64,000 nucleotides of DNA from Niastella sp966212235 (GCA_966212235.1 CBIHPP010000004.1:186001-250000); one strand, 5' to 3'; positions 18,501-26,727 are shown, counted from the stretch's first letter. A program made the numbers and translations. Notes: generated from the letters alone by a model not told the origin.

Positions 18501-18736
18501 TGTTTGTGTTGAATAACCCTGCACGTGGCGATATCCGGTTAAGGATACAAGGGACAGGTTCCTTCCGTTTAACACTTTTGAATGCGGCCGGGCAAATCGT
18601 ATATCAAACCAACGTCAATGCCGTTAACAATCGCAATGTGGTGATACCGGCGAGCAAGCTAACCAAAGGCATTTACTGGCTGTCAGCCAATGGCAATAAC
18701 CAGAAAATGGAAACGGTAAAAATATTGATACAATAA
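15554..18736 (+). CDS. Secreted amidase with golvesin-like, FnIII, amidotransferase-like and T9SS sorting domains (copy 2)
   Basis: A 1060-residue tandem paralog of the gene at 12143 with the same domain order from end to end. The active-site residues are kept: SPGHG (His about 165), LVEDF, FHTNA and the Glu in IEIAFHD. Differences are scattered along the protein, with short deletions: GFGFLT becomes GFIT, SKGVSTEIN becomes SKGGNEIN, and the linker after the FnIII domain differs. Both strand-level and protein-level divergence suggest an old duplication under selection rather than a recent or assembly duplication. It ends in a type IX sorting domain (KGIYWLSANGNNQKMETV). Confidence 0.88.
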   Translation: MRKLYLVLLCIIHNVTSFAQNDPTIVQHVNKLITQEPSIRMRADSIIKFNGDLQVYFNTDQSFMRGSISETESEALNELLLHLITDTDSRNVLLLAKDKASGKFKTLDYFVPVQAVEKYTAVKNNDPFPDKQGSAAAVARIIPTPGQPIAAGALNGKTVWLSPGHGWHNTGTGFITQRGTSYQLVEDFTTAETVDYYLLNYLINSGANVWSVRERDMNTSEIIVDNDDGAPAYTETGTWSTGSIAGYGGTYRFNTANTSATAKAIYKPTVSSSGLYWVSVRYISGTNRATDAQYIVKHAGGTTTIKMNQEIHGDTWVYLGQFYFFAGGDYNVSISNQSADASQAIIADAVRLGGGIGQTPDCLNGGAASGRPRFEESARQFAKFQGHPTCREDVTVRPVYSEWELSKGGNEINNAVFVAFHTNAGGGTGTETYRYNGAGSQPNITPGSTQLRDSIHKQLITDLRAGWRSTWTDRGTKTANFGELRELLTIPGTLIEIAFHDTESDAADMRDPEFRRLAARATYKGIVKFFHYRDGTPVVFLPEEPTQVAARNTTNSQISVSWKAPVSGGIYGHPATGYRVYVSENGRGFGDAINVTGTTYTFSGNPDKTYFFKITAVNAGGESFASGVVAAHTPVNTGGNPVKYLLVDGFDRIDASAMLLKNESSALGNVRRMVLDKMNNYSYMVEHGNGLASCDVAFDGIQNEVIISGNGALSNYFAVDWFLGEESTSPQTLEATEKTAIKNYLNGGGRLLISGAEIGWDLGRTASVNADTSFYKNYLKAVYVSDDAGTYNFNGTTGFFTGGSGTFGNGVNGYYDVDYADVLGTTGGSSLVLNYNTGTGAGVGYKGQFRVLYFGFPIEAIVNDNVRNNLICESVGYLAEADPTSLFVLTGKQVQRGNKLQWTTGPEINIANYRLERSTDGKDFKAITGPIKSMGSAGEGYQYDVDDNDVTSTAYYRVVTTDKNNKQTISNLAIIQNEQQQKLFVLNNPARGDIRLRIQGTGSFRLTLLNAAGQIVYQTNVNAVNNRNVVIPASKLTKGIYWLSANGNNQKMETVKILIQ

Positions 18737-18758
18737 TATCTAGTTTAAGAGTGAGTAT

Positions 18759-18831
18759 GGGTGGGTCACTGCCAACTGCGCCTTCGCGTAGCTTCAGCGA
18801 AGCAAGGCAGGCAGGGGCTCACCCTTTTTTT
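18759..18831 (+). terminator. Terminator after amidase copy 2, with nested palindrome
   Basis: GGGTGGG (18759-18765) pairs with CTCACCC (18818-18824), followed by seven T residues. Compared with copy 1 the loop is 32 nt longer. The extra sequence contains CTTCGC-GTAGCTTCA-GCGAAG (18782-18802), a small self-complementary hairpin. Confidence 0.75.
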
Positions 18832-18902
18832 GCGCAAACGATTGCATCCCGGCTCCCGGATGTTTTTTGTTCTCCCCGAACAGATGTCTTAATTTCATGA
18901 TC

Positions 18903-19595
18903 ATGGAGCAATCAGACAAACTCAACCGGGTTGTAGAGGCCCGCATGAAGCTGAAAAACCGGTTTGAAGAAAAAATAAAACAAACACCTTCCGTTGCAGA
19001 TGAACGGCCAATGGGTTCCGGCAAAACCAATCGCCATGGTATGCCTGAAATCCCTATCGGACAAACGGAAACCCGTAAGTGGCCGGTGCTTGACCTGGGC
19101 GCTCAACCAGATGTTCCATTATCAACATGGCAATTAATTGTCGATGGCGAAGTAGACCACCCGGTTACATTAAACTGGGATGAGTTTATGGCATTGCCGC
19201 AAACAGAAGATACATCCGATTTTCATTGTGTTACCACCTGGTCAAAATTAAACATGAACTGGAAGGGGGTGCGGTTGCTGGATCTTGCAGCCCTGGTTCA
19301 ACCCAAAGAAACGGCTACCCATATCCTTTGTTATGGGTACGACGAATACACCACGAATGTGGCACTGGAAGAAGCCCTGAAACCCGATGTACTGCTGGTG
19401 CATACTGTTGAAGGGAGTCCATTACCCAAAGAACATGGCGGACCGGTACGCATGATCACGCCGCAGCTTTATGCATGGAAAGGATCGAAATGGATTTGCC
19501 GAATAGAATTTCTCAAAGAAAACAAATTAGGGTTCTGGGAAGAAAGAGGTTATTCCAATACGGCTTATCCCTGGCGGAATGACCGATATAGCTAA
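18903..19595 (+). CDS. Sulfite-oxidase-like molybdopterin-binding oxidoreductase
   Basis: A 230-residue protein consisting of the oxidoreductase molybdopterin-binding domain. The Cys in DFHCVTTWS is positioned as the Mo ligand, and GGPVRMITPQLYAWKGSKWI is the family's C-terminal block. There is no signal peptide, so it is probably cytoplasmic, like YuiH-type relatives; the electron acceptor is unknown. ATG at 18903 (MEQSDKLN) is chosen. An ATG at 18897 (two more residues) is nearly equivalent and 18867 gives an implausible N-terminus. It is followed on the same strand by the Gfo/Idh/MocA gene. Confidence 0.87.
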   Translation: MEQSDKLNRVVEARMKLKNRFEEKIKQTPSVADERPMGSGKTNRHGMPEIPIGQTETRKWPVLDLGAQPDVPLSTWQLIVDGEVDHPVTLNWDEFMALPQTEDTSDFHCVTTWSKLNMNWKGVRLLDLAALVQPKETATHILCYGYDEYTTNVALEEALKPDVLLVHTVEGSPLPKEHGGPVRMITPQLYAWKGSKWICRIEFLKENKLGFWEERGYSNTAYPWRNDRYS

Positions 19596-19618
19596 ACCGG
19601 CAGTGGGCAGTCATGTAT

Positions 19619-19700
19619 ACAGCTGCACGCCTCATGCAAAACGTTTCAGGTTTCACGTTTGCCGTTTGCCGTTTCACGATTTTTTTTACGATTGCATTCA
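19619..19700. repeat. CGTTTCACG/CGTTTGCCG word repeat
   Basis: The sequence TACAGCTGCACGCC is followed by CGTTTCAGGTTTCACG, CGTTTGCCGTTTGCCG and CGTTTCACGATT words, and ends ACGATTGC. The 4600-4630 region shows the same order (TACAGCTGCGCG, CGTTTCACGATT, ACGATTGC). It lies just upstream of the Gfo/Idh/MocA start. Confidence 0.45.
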
Positions 19701-19717
19701 CCCATTCAATACTATTC

Positions 19718-21106
19718 ATGAATAGAAGAAATTTGTTAAAACAGCTAAGTCTGAGTGTAGGCGCCACGGTGTTGGGATCAAACACTATGGCCCGTCTTGC
19801 CAATGATGCCATTGAATACGAAGTGCCCATGAATCCATTGCACAAACGGATAGACAAACCTGTTACAGCTATTACCCTGGGAGCAGGCAGCCGCGGAAAT
19901 GTGTATGGAAATTTTGCAGAAAAGTTTCCCACCCTGCTCGATATCGTAGGTGTGGCAGAACCCATTCCCCTGAGGAACGAACGGTATGCCACCAAACACA
20001 AGATCGCTGACACCAACCGGTTCAACACCTGGGAACGCGTTTTTGAACGGCCCAAATTTGCAGATGCCATCATCATTACCACACCCGATGCCCTGCATTA
20101 TGCGCCATGTATGAAAGCGCTTGAAATGGGGTACGACATATTGCTGGAGAAACCCATTGCACCAACGGAAAAAGAATGTCGCAGTATACTGGCCCTGGCC
20201 AAGAAAACAGGTCGCATTGTAGCCGTTTGCCATGTATTACGCTATGCGCCCTACTTTGTAAAAATGAAAGAATTGATTGCGCAGGGCGCAGTTGGCGAGG
20301 TCATCAGTATTCAACACCTGGAGCCCATCGAACACATGCACATGTCGCATTCTTATGTACGCGGCAACTGGCATAATTCAAAAACAACAACGCCCATCAT
20401 TCTTGCCAAATCATGCCACGATCTGGATATAATAAAATGGGTCATCAACAAACCGGCCAAACAGATCTCGGCCATGGGTGATCTGAAATGGTTCAGAAAA
20501 GAAAATGCGCCGCAAGGCAGTACAGCGCGTTGCACCGATGGTTGTACAGTAGAACGCACTTGTCCGTATTCAGCCATCAAAATGTACTACGAGCAGCGAC
20601 AACGCCTGGGTGTATTTGACTTGCCCGATGATAAGACCAAACATCCCGAGGCGATCATGGAAAAATTAAAGACCACAGATTATGGCCGGTGCGTTTATCG
20701 CATGGATAACGACCAGCCCGATCATTATATAACCAACATTCGGTTTGGAAATAACATCACTGCCAGTTTTTCCATGGAAGCATTTACTTCCTATGCAGGC
20801 CGCCGAACCCGCATTATGGGCTCCATGGGCGACATGGTAGGCGATATGAATGAACTGGTGATCACCGATTTCAGAACCGAAAAACAAACCAAACTGGTCC
20901 CCAAGGCCGAAGATGTGGATGAATACAGAAACAGCGGCCATGGCGGGGGCGACTGGTTACTGGCCAATGATTTTGTGCAGGCCGTATCGCAACAAAATCC
21001 AAAACTATTAACATCAACCATCGATGAATCAATAGAAAGCCACATCATGGCATTTATGGCGGAAGAAAGTAGGAAGAGTAATAAGGTGATGGGGATTGTG
21101 ATGTAA
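19718..21106 (+). CDS. Gfo/Idh/MocA family oxidoreductase, exported
   Basis: A 462-residue NAD(P)-dependent dehydrogenase-like protein. The chosen ATG at 19718 gives MNRRNLLKQLSLSVGATVLG, a twin-arginine-like export signal often seen in Bacteroidota members. The longer frame from 19613 would bury it. The Rossmann part has AITLGAGSRGNVYG, then DAIIITTPDALHYAPCMKAL and the EKPIAPTEKE motif characteristic of the family. The C-terminal half contains an extra Cys-rich stretch (RCTDGCTVERTCPYS). Likely a periplasmic sugar-type oxidoreductase; substrate unknown. The terminator at 21144-21185 follows. Confidence 0.9.
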   Translation: MNRRNLLKQLSLSVGATVLGSNTMARLANDAIEYEVPMNPLHKRIDKPVTAITLGAGSRGNVYGNFAEKFPTLLDIVGVAEPIPLRNERYATKHKIADTNRFNTWERVFERPKFADAIIITTPDALHYAPCMKALEMGYDILLEKPIAPTEKECRSILALAKKTGRIVAVCHVLRYAPYFVKMKELIAQGAVGEVISIQHLEPIEHMHMSHSYVRGNWHNSKTTTPIILAKSCHDLDIIKWVINKPAKQISAMGDLKWFRKENAPQGSTARCTDGCTVERTCPYSAIKMYYEQRQRLGVFDLPDDKTKHPEAIMEKLKTTDYGRCVYRMDNDQPDHYITNIRFGNNITASFSMEAFTSYAGRRTRIMGSMGDMVGDMNELVITDFRTEKQTKLVPKAEDVDEYRNSGHGGGDWLLANDFVQAVSQQNPKLLTSTIDESIESHIMAFMAEESRKSNKVMGIVM

Positions 21107-21143
21107 GATATCATGCTCCCTGGATTCTTTTTGAGGATACCAG

Positions 21144-21182
21144 GCCCGACTTTTTGAAAATCAATTCAGAAAGTCGGGCTTG
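21144..21182 (+). terminator. Hairpin after Gfo/Idh/MocA gene
   Basis: GCCCGACTTT (21144-21153) pairs perfectly with AAAGTCGGGC (21170-21179) across a 16-nt loop. The downstream T-run is short, so termination is likely but not certain. Confidence 0.6.
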
Positions 21183-21319
21183 ACATTAATAATTAAACGA
21201 CAAATGTTATCTTCAACAATAAAACTTAAATCAACTTCGGCATAGGTGTGACGGAATTCGAATATCCTGCCATCGCAAATACGGATTCGTTGTATGAAAA
21301 TTTAATACGCTCATAAAAC

Positions 21320-22054
21320 ATGAAATCATTTAGAGAAAATCTTGAGGGATACTGGTATTCAAACGAATTCCCTCAAAAAGTTTTGGAACATATTGAGAGC
21401 GGTGCTGATGTTAATGAAAGTGGAATGCTGGGAATGATTATTGAGTACTGCAAAAGCGACAAAATGTTGCTTGAAATTTTAAAAAAAATGGAAGGCAGGG
21501 GGGTGCATGTAGATGCCTCAATAGTTATTGATTTAATAAGATATTGTCATATTGAGTGCTTAAAATATTATGTAAAAAAGGGTTTAGATATAAACTATAA
21601 GAACGCAGACGGTTGGAATGGGTTGTTCTTCCTTGTTATTACAGAATTGCCTTATGGAAAATTCACTGAAGGACTAAATGAATTAATATCAATGGGGATT
21701 GATTATGATATTATTCATGAGAATAACAGAAATTTAATTCATCATACTGTCGCAGGAGGATTTGATAGTTATTATCTTAAGAGTATCTGTGAACTTGGGT
21801 TAGATATAAACTTACAGGATAAGAACGGATGGACACCGCTTCACATTGCTTGCAATAACCTAAGTACTGAATATATACCAATTCTTCTGAGCTATGGAGC
21901 AGACGAAACATTGAAAATTACAGGAGATTCAAGCATTGATAATTATGATGAAGCCCTTGGAATTAAGGGATTTACACCTTTGCAAATTTATGAAAAACGG
22001 GCTCCACTTGGAGCTGAATGGCGTAATGAAAGAATTATTGAACTACTAGAATAA
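21320..22054 (+). CDS. Ankyrin-repeat protein
   Basis: A 244-residue protein with several ankyrin repeats. The clearest are near 158-195 (GLDINLQDKNGWTPLHIACNN) and around 90-105 (GLDINYKNADGWNGLFFL). A final segment (IKGFTPLQIYEKRA) resembles a capping repeat. No signal peptide is seen, so it is probably cytoplasmic. The gene is AT-rich compared with its neighbours and sits in a small islet (21.2-22.6 kb) with two short membrane or lipoprotein ORFs. That layout is typical of recently acquired immunity-like or accessory genes. Function is unknown. Confidence 0.8.
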   Translation: MKSFRENLEGYWYSNEFPQKVLEHIESGADVNESGMLGMIIEYCKSDKMLLEILKKMEGRGVHVDASIVIDLIRYCHIECLKYYVKKGLDINYKNADGWNGLFFLVITELPYGKFTEGLNELISMGIDYDIIHENNRNLIHHTVAGGFDSYYLKSICELGLDINLQDKNGWTPLHIACNNLSTEYIPILLSYGADETLKITGDSSIDNYDEALGIKGFTPLQIYEKRAPLGAEWRNERIIELLE

Positions 22055-22064
22055 ACTTCAAACT

Positions 22065-22331
22065 ATGAAGGCATTTTTATCCAAACTAACCTTAATCCGA
22101 ACAGTTTGTCTACTTTTGAGTATTCTCTTATTTTGGGTAATAATATCTCCTAAAAGAAACCATTCAATATATCACTGGGATATTGTTATTATTCTCTCAA
22201 TCCTTATCTTTTTACTACTGGCAATTGACCATTTTATAAGAAAAACAATTACGAAAAATTTAAAAGTATTTGTTTTTGAATTAGTCATCCTTCTTTGCCT
22301 ATTTGGACTTTGGTTATATTTAATCCAGTAA
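22065..22331 (+). CDS. Small membrane protein
   Basis: 88 residues, starting 10 bp after the ankyrin gene, so probably in the same transcript. About three hydrophobic segments (TVCLLLSILLFWVIIS; IVIILSILIFLLLAI; VFVFELVILLCLFGLWLYL) fill most of the chain. Composition is AT-rich, like the ankyrin gene. No family is recognised. Confidence 0.5.
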   Translation: MKAFLSKLTLIRTVCLLLSILLFWVIISPKRNHSIYHWDIVIILSILIFLLLAIDHFIRKTITKNLKVFVFELVILLCLFGLWLYLIQ

Positions 22332-22386
22332 TCTACATAAACTGCAACATGGGTTTTGCGTAATTAAACATGACGGCTAAAATAAA

Positions 22387-22626
22387 ATGAAACGCTTCCT
22401 GATATTAATATCAAGTGGAATATTTTTTCTTCTATCCTGTACCGGCATGACAAAAAATAAACCGAAAATAGATATTTCAAAATCAGCTGACACAACTGCA
22501 CCCGCATTATGGGTTCCATGGGCGATAAGTCGTTGGATTTGGTTTTTTTTGGAAGATTCGAAATTATCTGATTACTCCGTTCTTAAACTATTAATGGGGT
22601 TGGCTAAAGCAGCCTTTAAAGCCTGA
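22387..22626 (+). CDS. Small putative lipoprotein, possibly truncated at its 3' end
   Basis: 79 residues. The N-terminus MKRFLILISSGIFFLLSC is a convincing lipoprotein signal with Cys at 18. The last 18 codons (from 22572) run antisense through the end of the convergent permease gene, an unusual overlap. This suggests that a longer ancestral gene was cut by a rearrangement here, or that the end is not real. Low certainty. Confidence 0.35.
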   Translation: MKRFLILISSGIFFLLSCTGMTKNKPKIDISKSADTTAPALWVPWAISRWIWFFLEDSKLSDYSVLKLLMGLAKAAFKA

Positions 22627-25028
22627 AAGCCTACGGTTAAAAAAGCAATCAAAACAGCAAGCACACCTGCAAAAGCATATATCCACCAGGGAATACTGGT
22701 TCGGTAAGCAAAGTCTTGCAGCCAGCTGTTCATGGCCACCCATGTTACTGGGATTGCGATCACAAAAGCAAAAGCCACCAGAACCAGGAAATCTTTGGAT
22801 AATGTAAGCACCAGGCTGTTGACAGACGCACCTAACACCTTACGCACACCGATCTCCTTTGTACGTTGAAGAACGTTATACGCTGATAACCCAAACAATC
22901 CAAAACAGGCAATACCGATTGCAAGTATGGCAAACAACCCGAACACTTCCCCAAAGCGCTTGTTCTCGGCATATTGACTGTTGAAAAATTCATCAAGAAA
23001 AAAATAATCAAAAGGATCGGCCCGGAAATACCGGTCCCAGATCTTTTTGATGGAAGCGACCGTAGCTACGGCATTTTTCCCCTGCATTTTAACAGAGTAA
23101 TATTCGCGCGTTTTGCGGTTGGCGAAAATCACAAGGGGTTGAATGGATTTCTGCAGGCCTTCATTATGGTAATCTGCAATTACGCCCTTCACTTCCAGGG
23201 AATCCATAGCATTCTGGCCACCGGAAATTAATTCCCCAATAGCAGCCTTCGGAGAAGAGAAGCCCAGGACCCGAATTGCCGATTCATTTAGGATGACCTT
23301 CCTCCGGTCGACTCCCAAACCCCTGGAAAAAGGCTCACCAGCCACCATTTTTAAACCATAGCTCTCTATAAAATCATTGTCTACACCTAAGTGAAATAAA
23401 TTAGTCACCTGCTTACTTCCACCATGCAACCTGTGCCAGTTTGTGGACCACAAAATCTCTTCGCCCATTATTCCTGAAGATCCTGTAATACTTTTTATCC
23501 CGCTCACCTTAAGCATTTCTCCTTTGAATGCTTCGTAAACATTGCGATATGCAGAATCTGTTAAGGTCCCCGATGCACCTTTTATCACAAGCGTTTCATT
23601 TATGTTAACTCCGGGTTCCTTGCTTTGCATATAGTGCAACTGCCGGTAAACGATCATCGTTCCTGCAATAAGGATTATGGAAATGGCAAACTGACCCGCG
23701 ATGAGCCCTTTGCGTAGCCATTGGCCACCAGCGGCATTTTTGAAAAGACCTTTCAACACAGCTACAGGCTGGTAGCGGGAAAGAACCAATGCTGGATATA
23801 TTCCCGAAAGAAAGGTGCCGGCAGCTAACAATACTAAAAAGTACGCCTGATAATTCAAGGGCAGGGATATCAAAGTGGGCAACGGCCTGCCGGTAAGACT
23901 GGCAAATAAAGGATTGACCGCAAAGGTAATAGCACAGGCAACCACCAGCGCCAGCACGTTCAGCATCAGGCTTTCCAGCATAAATTGCCCTATCAATTCC
24001 CTATTAAGGGCACCCAATACTTTTCTTAACCCTACTTCCCGGGCTCGCTCTAGCGAACGGGCTGTAGCAAGATTAATATAGTTTATCCACGCAATGCCGA
24101 TAATGAAAAAAGAAATTAGAAATAAAAAATTTACTGATTGCCCATCACCGTTGGCTTCAGCTTCTTCCGTATAGTGGGAATATAAATGAATGTTTTTCAG
24201 TGGCATCAGGCTAAGTGAATAACGGTCACCCTGATTCTTGTTTTCCGGTAGATTGTTATAGTGTCTGTCAATGAACGCAGGGAGCTTTGCAGCTACCTGC
24301 TTTGGATTTACTCCTTTACGCAACAGGATATACGTATAAAAGTCCGTCCAGCCAAAGCTGGTCTCCAGCACATCATTGGGCTTACCATAAGTACCTATTA
24401 CTTTACTGAAGGTGGGGTACGAAATAAGAATACTTAACTTAAGATGTGAATTTGCCGGATAATTTTTGAAGACCCCTGTTACCTGCAGCAGGCGTGTACG
24501 ACCCTTTGAATAAACAGTCAGTACTTTTCCCAATGGATTTTCATTTCCAAAATATTTCTTTTTTTCTTCAGCTGATATAATAACCTTATCCGGTTCTGAT
24601 AAAACAGTTTTCGGATCTCCCTCCTCCAATGGAAGCTGAAGGATATTAACTATCGATTGATCGGCATAATAAACATCAGATTCCTTAAACCTTATATTAC
24701 GAACATCATTGCTCAATAAAAGCTCGACTTTACTTAAACGGCAGGCATCCTCAACCTCCGGGAATTCGCGTTTCATAGCAGGCGCAACCCCTGGCATTGC
24801 TGATGCGCACGGCACAACCAATTTTCCATTCTGATATTCTTCATCCTGCACCCGGAAAATACGATCTGCGTTTTTATTAAAGTTATCGTAGCTTCTTTCA
24901 TAAGCAACATATTCAAATATTAGCAGGCAGCACGTAATGCCGGTGGCCAACCCTGCAATATTCATCAAAGAATAGCCTTTACGTAGGGTAAGGTTCCGGA
25001 AAGCAATTTTTAAGAAATTTCGCAACAT
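22572..25028 (-). CDS. FtsX/MacB-type ABC transporter permease (818 aa)
   Basis: An 818-residue inner-membrane protein with the Bacteroidota double-FtsX layout: one N-terminal membrane segment (GYSLMNIAGLATGITCCLLI), a large periplasmic MacB-type domain, three membrane segments with the coupling motif ARSLERAREVGLRKVLGA, a second periplasmic domain and the final three segments with RTKEIGVRKVLGAS. There is no ATPase gene next to it, so it must use one encoded elsewhere. It has the same length and order as the permease at 32920-35376 but clearly different sequence. Substrate unknown (export of lipids, peptides or antimicrobials is typical). Confidence 0.88.
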   Translation of the reverse strand: MLRNFLKIAFRNLTLRKGYSLMNIAGLATGITCCLLIFEYVAYERSYDNFNKNADRIFRVQDEEYQNGKLVVPCASAMPGVAPAMKREFPEVEDACRLSKVELLLSNDVRNIRFKESDVYYADQSIVNILQLPLEEGDPKTVLSEPDKVIISAEEKKKYFGNENPLGKVLTVYSKGRTRLLQVTGVFKNYPANSHLKLSILISYPTFSKVIGTYGKPNDVLETSFGWTDFYTYILLRKGVNPKQVAAKLPAFIDRHYNNLPENKNQGDRYSLSLMPLKNIHLYSHYTEEAEANGDGQSVNFLFLISFFIIGIAWINYINLATARSLERAREVGLRKVLGALNRELIGQFMLESLMLNVLALVVACAITFAVNPLFASLTGRPLPTLISLPLNYQAYFLVLLAAGTFLSGIYPALVLSRYQPVAVLKGLFKNAAGGQWLRKGLIAGQFAISIILIAGTMIVYRQLHYMQSKEPGVNINETLVIKGASGTLTDSAYRNVYEAFKGEMLKVSGIKSITGSSGIMGEEILWSTNWHRLHGGSKQVTNLFHLGVDNDFIESYGLKMVAGEPFSRGLGVDRRKVILNESAIRVLGFSSPKAAIGELISGGQNAMDSLEVKGVIADYHNEGLQKSIQPLVIFANRKTREYYSVKMQGKNAVATVASIKKIWDRYFRADPFDYFFLDEFFNSQYAENKRFGEVFGLFAILAIGIACFGLFGLSAYNVLQRTKEIGVRKVLGASVNSLVLTLSKDFLVLVAFAFVIAIPVTWVAMNSWLQDFAYRTSIPWWIYAFAGVLAVLIAFLTVGFQALKAALANPINSLRTE

Positions 25029-25393
25029 GTATCCTGGTATTTAAGCATAATCCGATCTGTTAAAAGGCACATACACCCCTTCCAGGCAACCAGAAATATG
25101 CCGTATTATATGATACTAATAATCAGAATTTTATACTTTTTTATTGGAGAAATTTGTTCGCTAATGATACACTACCTGTTCTCTTCTGGTTCACCTTAAT
25201 TAATAGACAGGAAAAAGCAGGTGTAGCCCAGGTAACGAAATAATTTGAGTTGATATTCCATTTCGGTATATTTATTCTACTATTCTACTCTTTCATCCTA
25301 CGGATTTTGTCTATAAAATCTTCTGTAACTATAGGAAATGTTCATTAAGCCTGAGTCTATTCACCGGTAATCAATTAAAAAAAGGAGGATGCA
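25029..25393. other. Intergenic region with divergent promoters
   Basis: 365 bp between two divergent genes, AT-rich. No short ORF of interest, RNA gene or strong hairpin seen. The only clear signal is the strong ribosome-binding site AAAGGAGG at 25381-25388. Confidence 0.4.
25381..25388 (+). promoter_or_regulatory. Strong Shine-Dalgarno site
   Basis: AAAGGAGG ends 5 nt before the ATG at 25394. A near-perfect anti-16S match is unusual beside the other genes in this window, whose upstream regions are A-rich without GGAGG. Confidence 0.7.
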
Positions 25394-26518
25394 ATGAAAA
25401 AAACAACTACTTCAGATGGTCGAACCATCAGGGTGGGAGTCATCACCGATCAAACGGGTGCACTCTCGTTCATGGGTACCGCCGATGCAAACGTGGCTAA
25501 GATGGTGATTAATGACATCAATGCAAAGGGTGGTTTGTTGGGGCGACAGATAGATCTTTACCTTGAGGACAGTGCAACAACAGATAGTATTGCGGAAGCC
25601 AAAGCTACAAAGCTCGTACAGCAAGATCATGTAGATGTGATCTTTGGTGGCATTTATAGCTCCACAAGGCAGGCTATTAAAGGCCCTGCTGTGGTGAAGG
25701 GCAAGAAATTGTACATTTACCCGGAACAATATGAGGGAGAGGAATCTGATCCGCTCATCTTTTGTACCGGGCCCGTGCCAGCGCAGCAGGTTGACCCGCT
25801 CATTCCCTGGCTGATGCAGGAAACAGGGGCAAAGAAGTTTTACCTGCCGTCGGCTGACTATATTTGGCCACACACGATGAACAGGAAAGTGCGTGAAGTT
25901 GTAACGGCTCATGGTGGCGAGATCGTGGGAGAAGAATACTTTCCTCTCGATCACGCTGACTATAGCAAAACTGTTCACAAGATCATGTCTACTGGTGCAG
26001 AGGTGGTATTTAATACAATCGTTCCTCCCGGGCTCACGCCGTTCCTCGAACAACTTTACAAAGCTGGTTTCTCAAAAAATGGTGGACATATAGTGTGCAC
26101 ATACTTCGATGAGAACTTTTTCAACTTAGTGCCAGCTGCGCATGTGGAGGGCCTGTACAGTTGCCTCGACTACTACCAGAATGTCAGCGATCCGTTTAGT
26201 AAGAAGTTGATCGATGAGTACAACAAGCTCTATCCGGGCAGCGCCAGGTTCACTGCCGGCAGTGCGTGTTCAGGGATGTACCGGGGATTAAAGCTATGGG
26301 AAGCCGCTGTTAAAGAGGCTGGCTCGCTAAAACAGGAAGATGTCATCAAGGCATTAGACCACGCAAAGATTGCTGAGGGACCGGGTGGCGCCGCTGAAAT
26401 GGTGCCCGGTCAGCATCACGTTCGAATGAATATGTACATTGCCCAGGCAAGCAGTGGTAAGTTCAAAATTGTAAAGAGCCTGGGGATCATTGATCCAAAA
26501 GAGCGTATGCTAAACTAA
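25394..26518 (+). CDS. Periplasmic-binding-fold protein without signal peptide (urea/amide/branched-chain amino acid type)
   Basis: A 374-residue protein of the type I ligand-binding fold (Peripla_BP_5/AmiC-UrtA-like). Visible features are VGVITDQTGALSFMG, NAKGGLLGRQIDLYLEDS, VIFGGIYSSTRQAIKG and FYLPSADYIWPHTMNRKVREV. The N-terminus MKKTTTSDGRTIRVGV has no hydrophobic segment and no lipobox, so it looks cytoplasmic, like the amide sensor AmiC rather than a transporter component. No permease, ATPase or antiterminator gene is nearby. The strong Shine-Dalgarno and isolated position suggest horizontal transfer. Ligand unknown. A terminator follows. Confidence 0.83.
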   Translation: MKKTTTSDGRTIRVGVITDQTGALSFMGTADANVAKMVINDINAKGGLLGRQIDLYLEDSATTDSIAEAKATKLVQQDHVDVIFGGIYSSTRQAIKGPAVVKGKKLYIYPEQYEGEESDPLIFCTGPVPAQQVDPLIPWLMQETGAKKFYLPSADYIWPHTMNRKVREVVTAHGGEIVGEEYFPLDHADYSKTVHKIMSTGAEVVFNTIVPPGLTPFLEQLYKAGFSKNGGHIVCTYFDENFFNLVPAAHVEGLYSCLDYYQNVSDPFSKKLIDEYNKLYPGSARFTAGSACSGMYRGLKLWEAAVKEAGSLKQEDVIKALDHAKIAEGPGGAAEMVPGQHHVRMNMYIAQASSGKFKIVKSLGIIDPKERMLN

Positions 26519-26543
26519 ACAAACTAGATCCGCGGACACAGAT

Positions 26544-26580
26544 AAAAAGGCCTTAAGTCGTTGAACTTAAGGTCTTTTTT
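26544..26580 (+). terminator. Terminator after binding-fold protein gene
   Basis: AAAAAGGCCTTAAG (26544-26557) pairs with CTTAAGGTCTTTTT (26566-26579; one G-U) across an 8-nt loop, with a T-tract. Confidence 0.85.
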
Positions 26581-26727
26581 AGTTCGAGGCATAGGTGGAT
26601 TTGCGGTTTTTCATCAGTTGATAATAAGGTGCGAGGTTTATTCTGTGGGCAAAGCCACGTTACAACAACAACTAATCGTATTCTTTATTTTGATATTTTT
26701 TCTGTAGCGGTGTGTTACACTGCCTGT

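Noticed and set aside
25394..26518. Classical periplasmic substrate-binding protein of an ABC importer
   Set aside because: No signal peptide or lipobox and no permease or ATPase genes nearby, so a transporter role is not supported.
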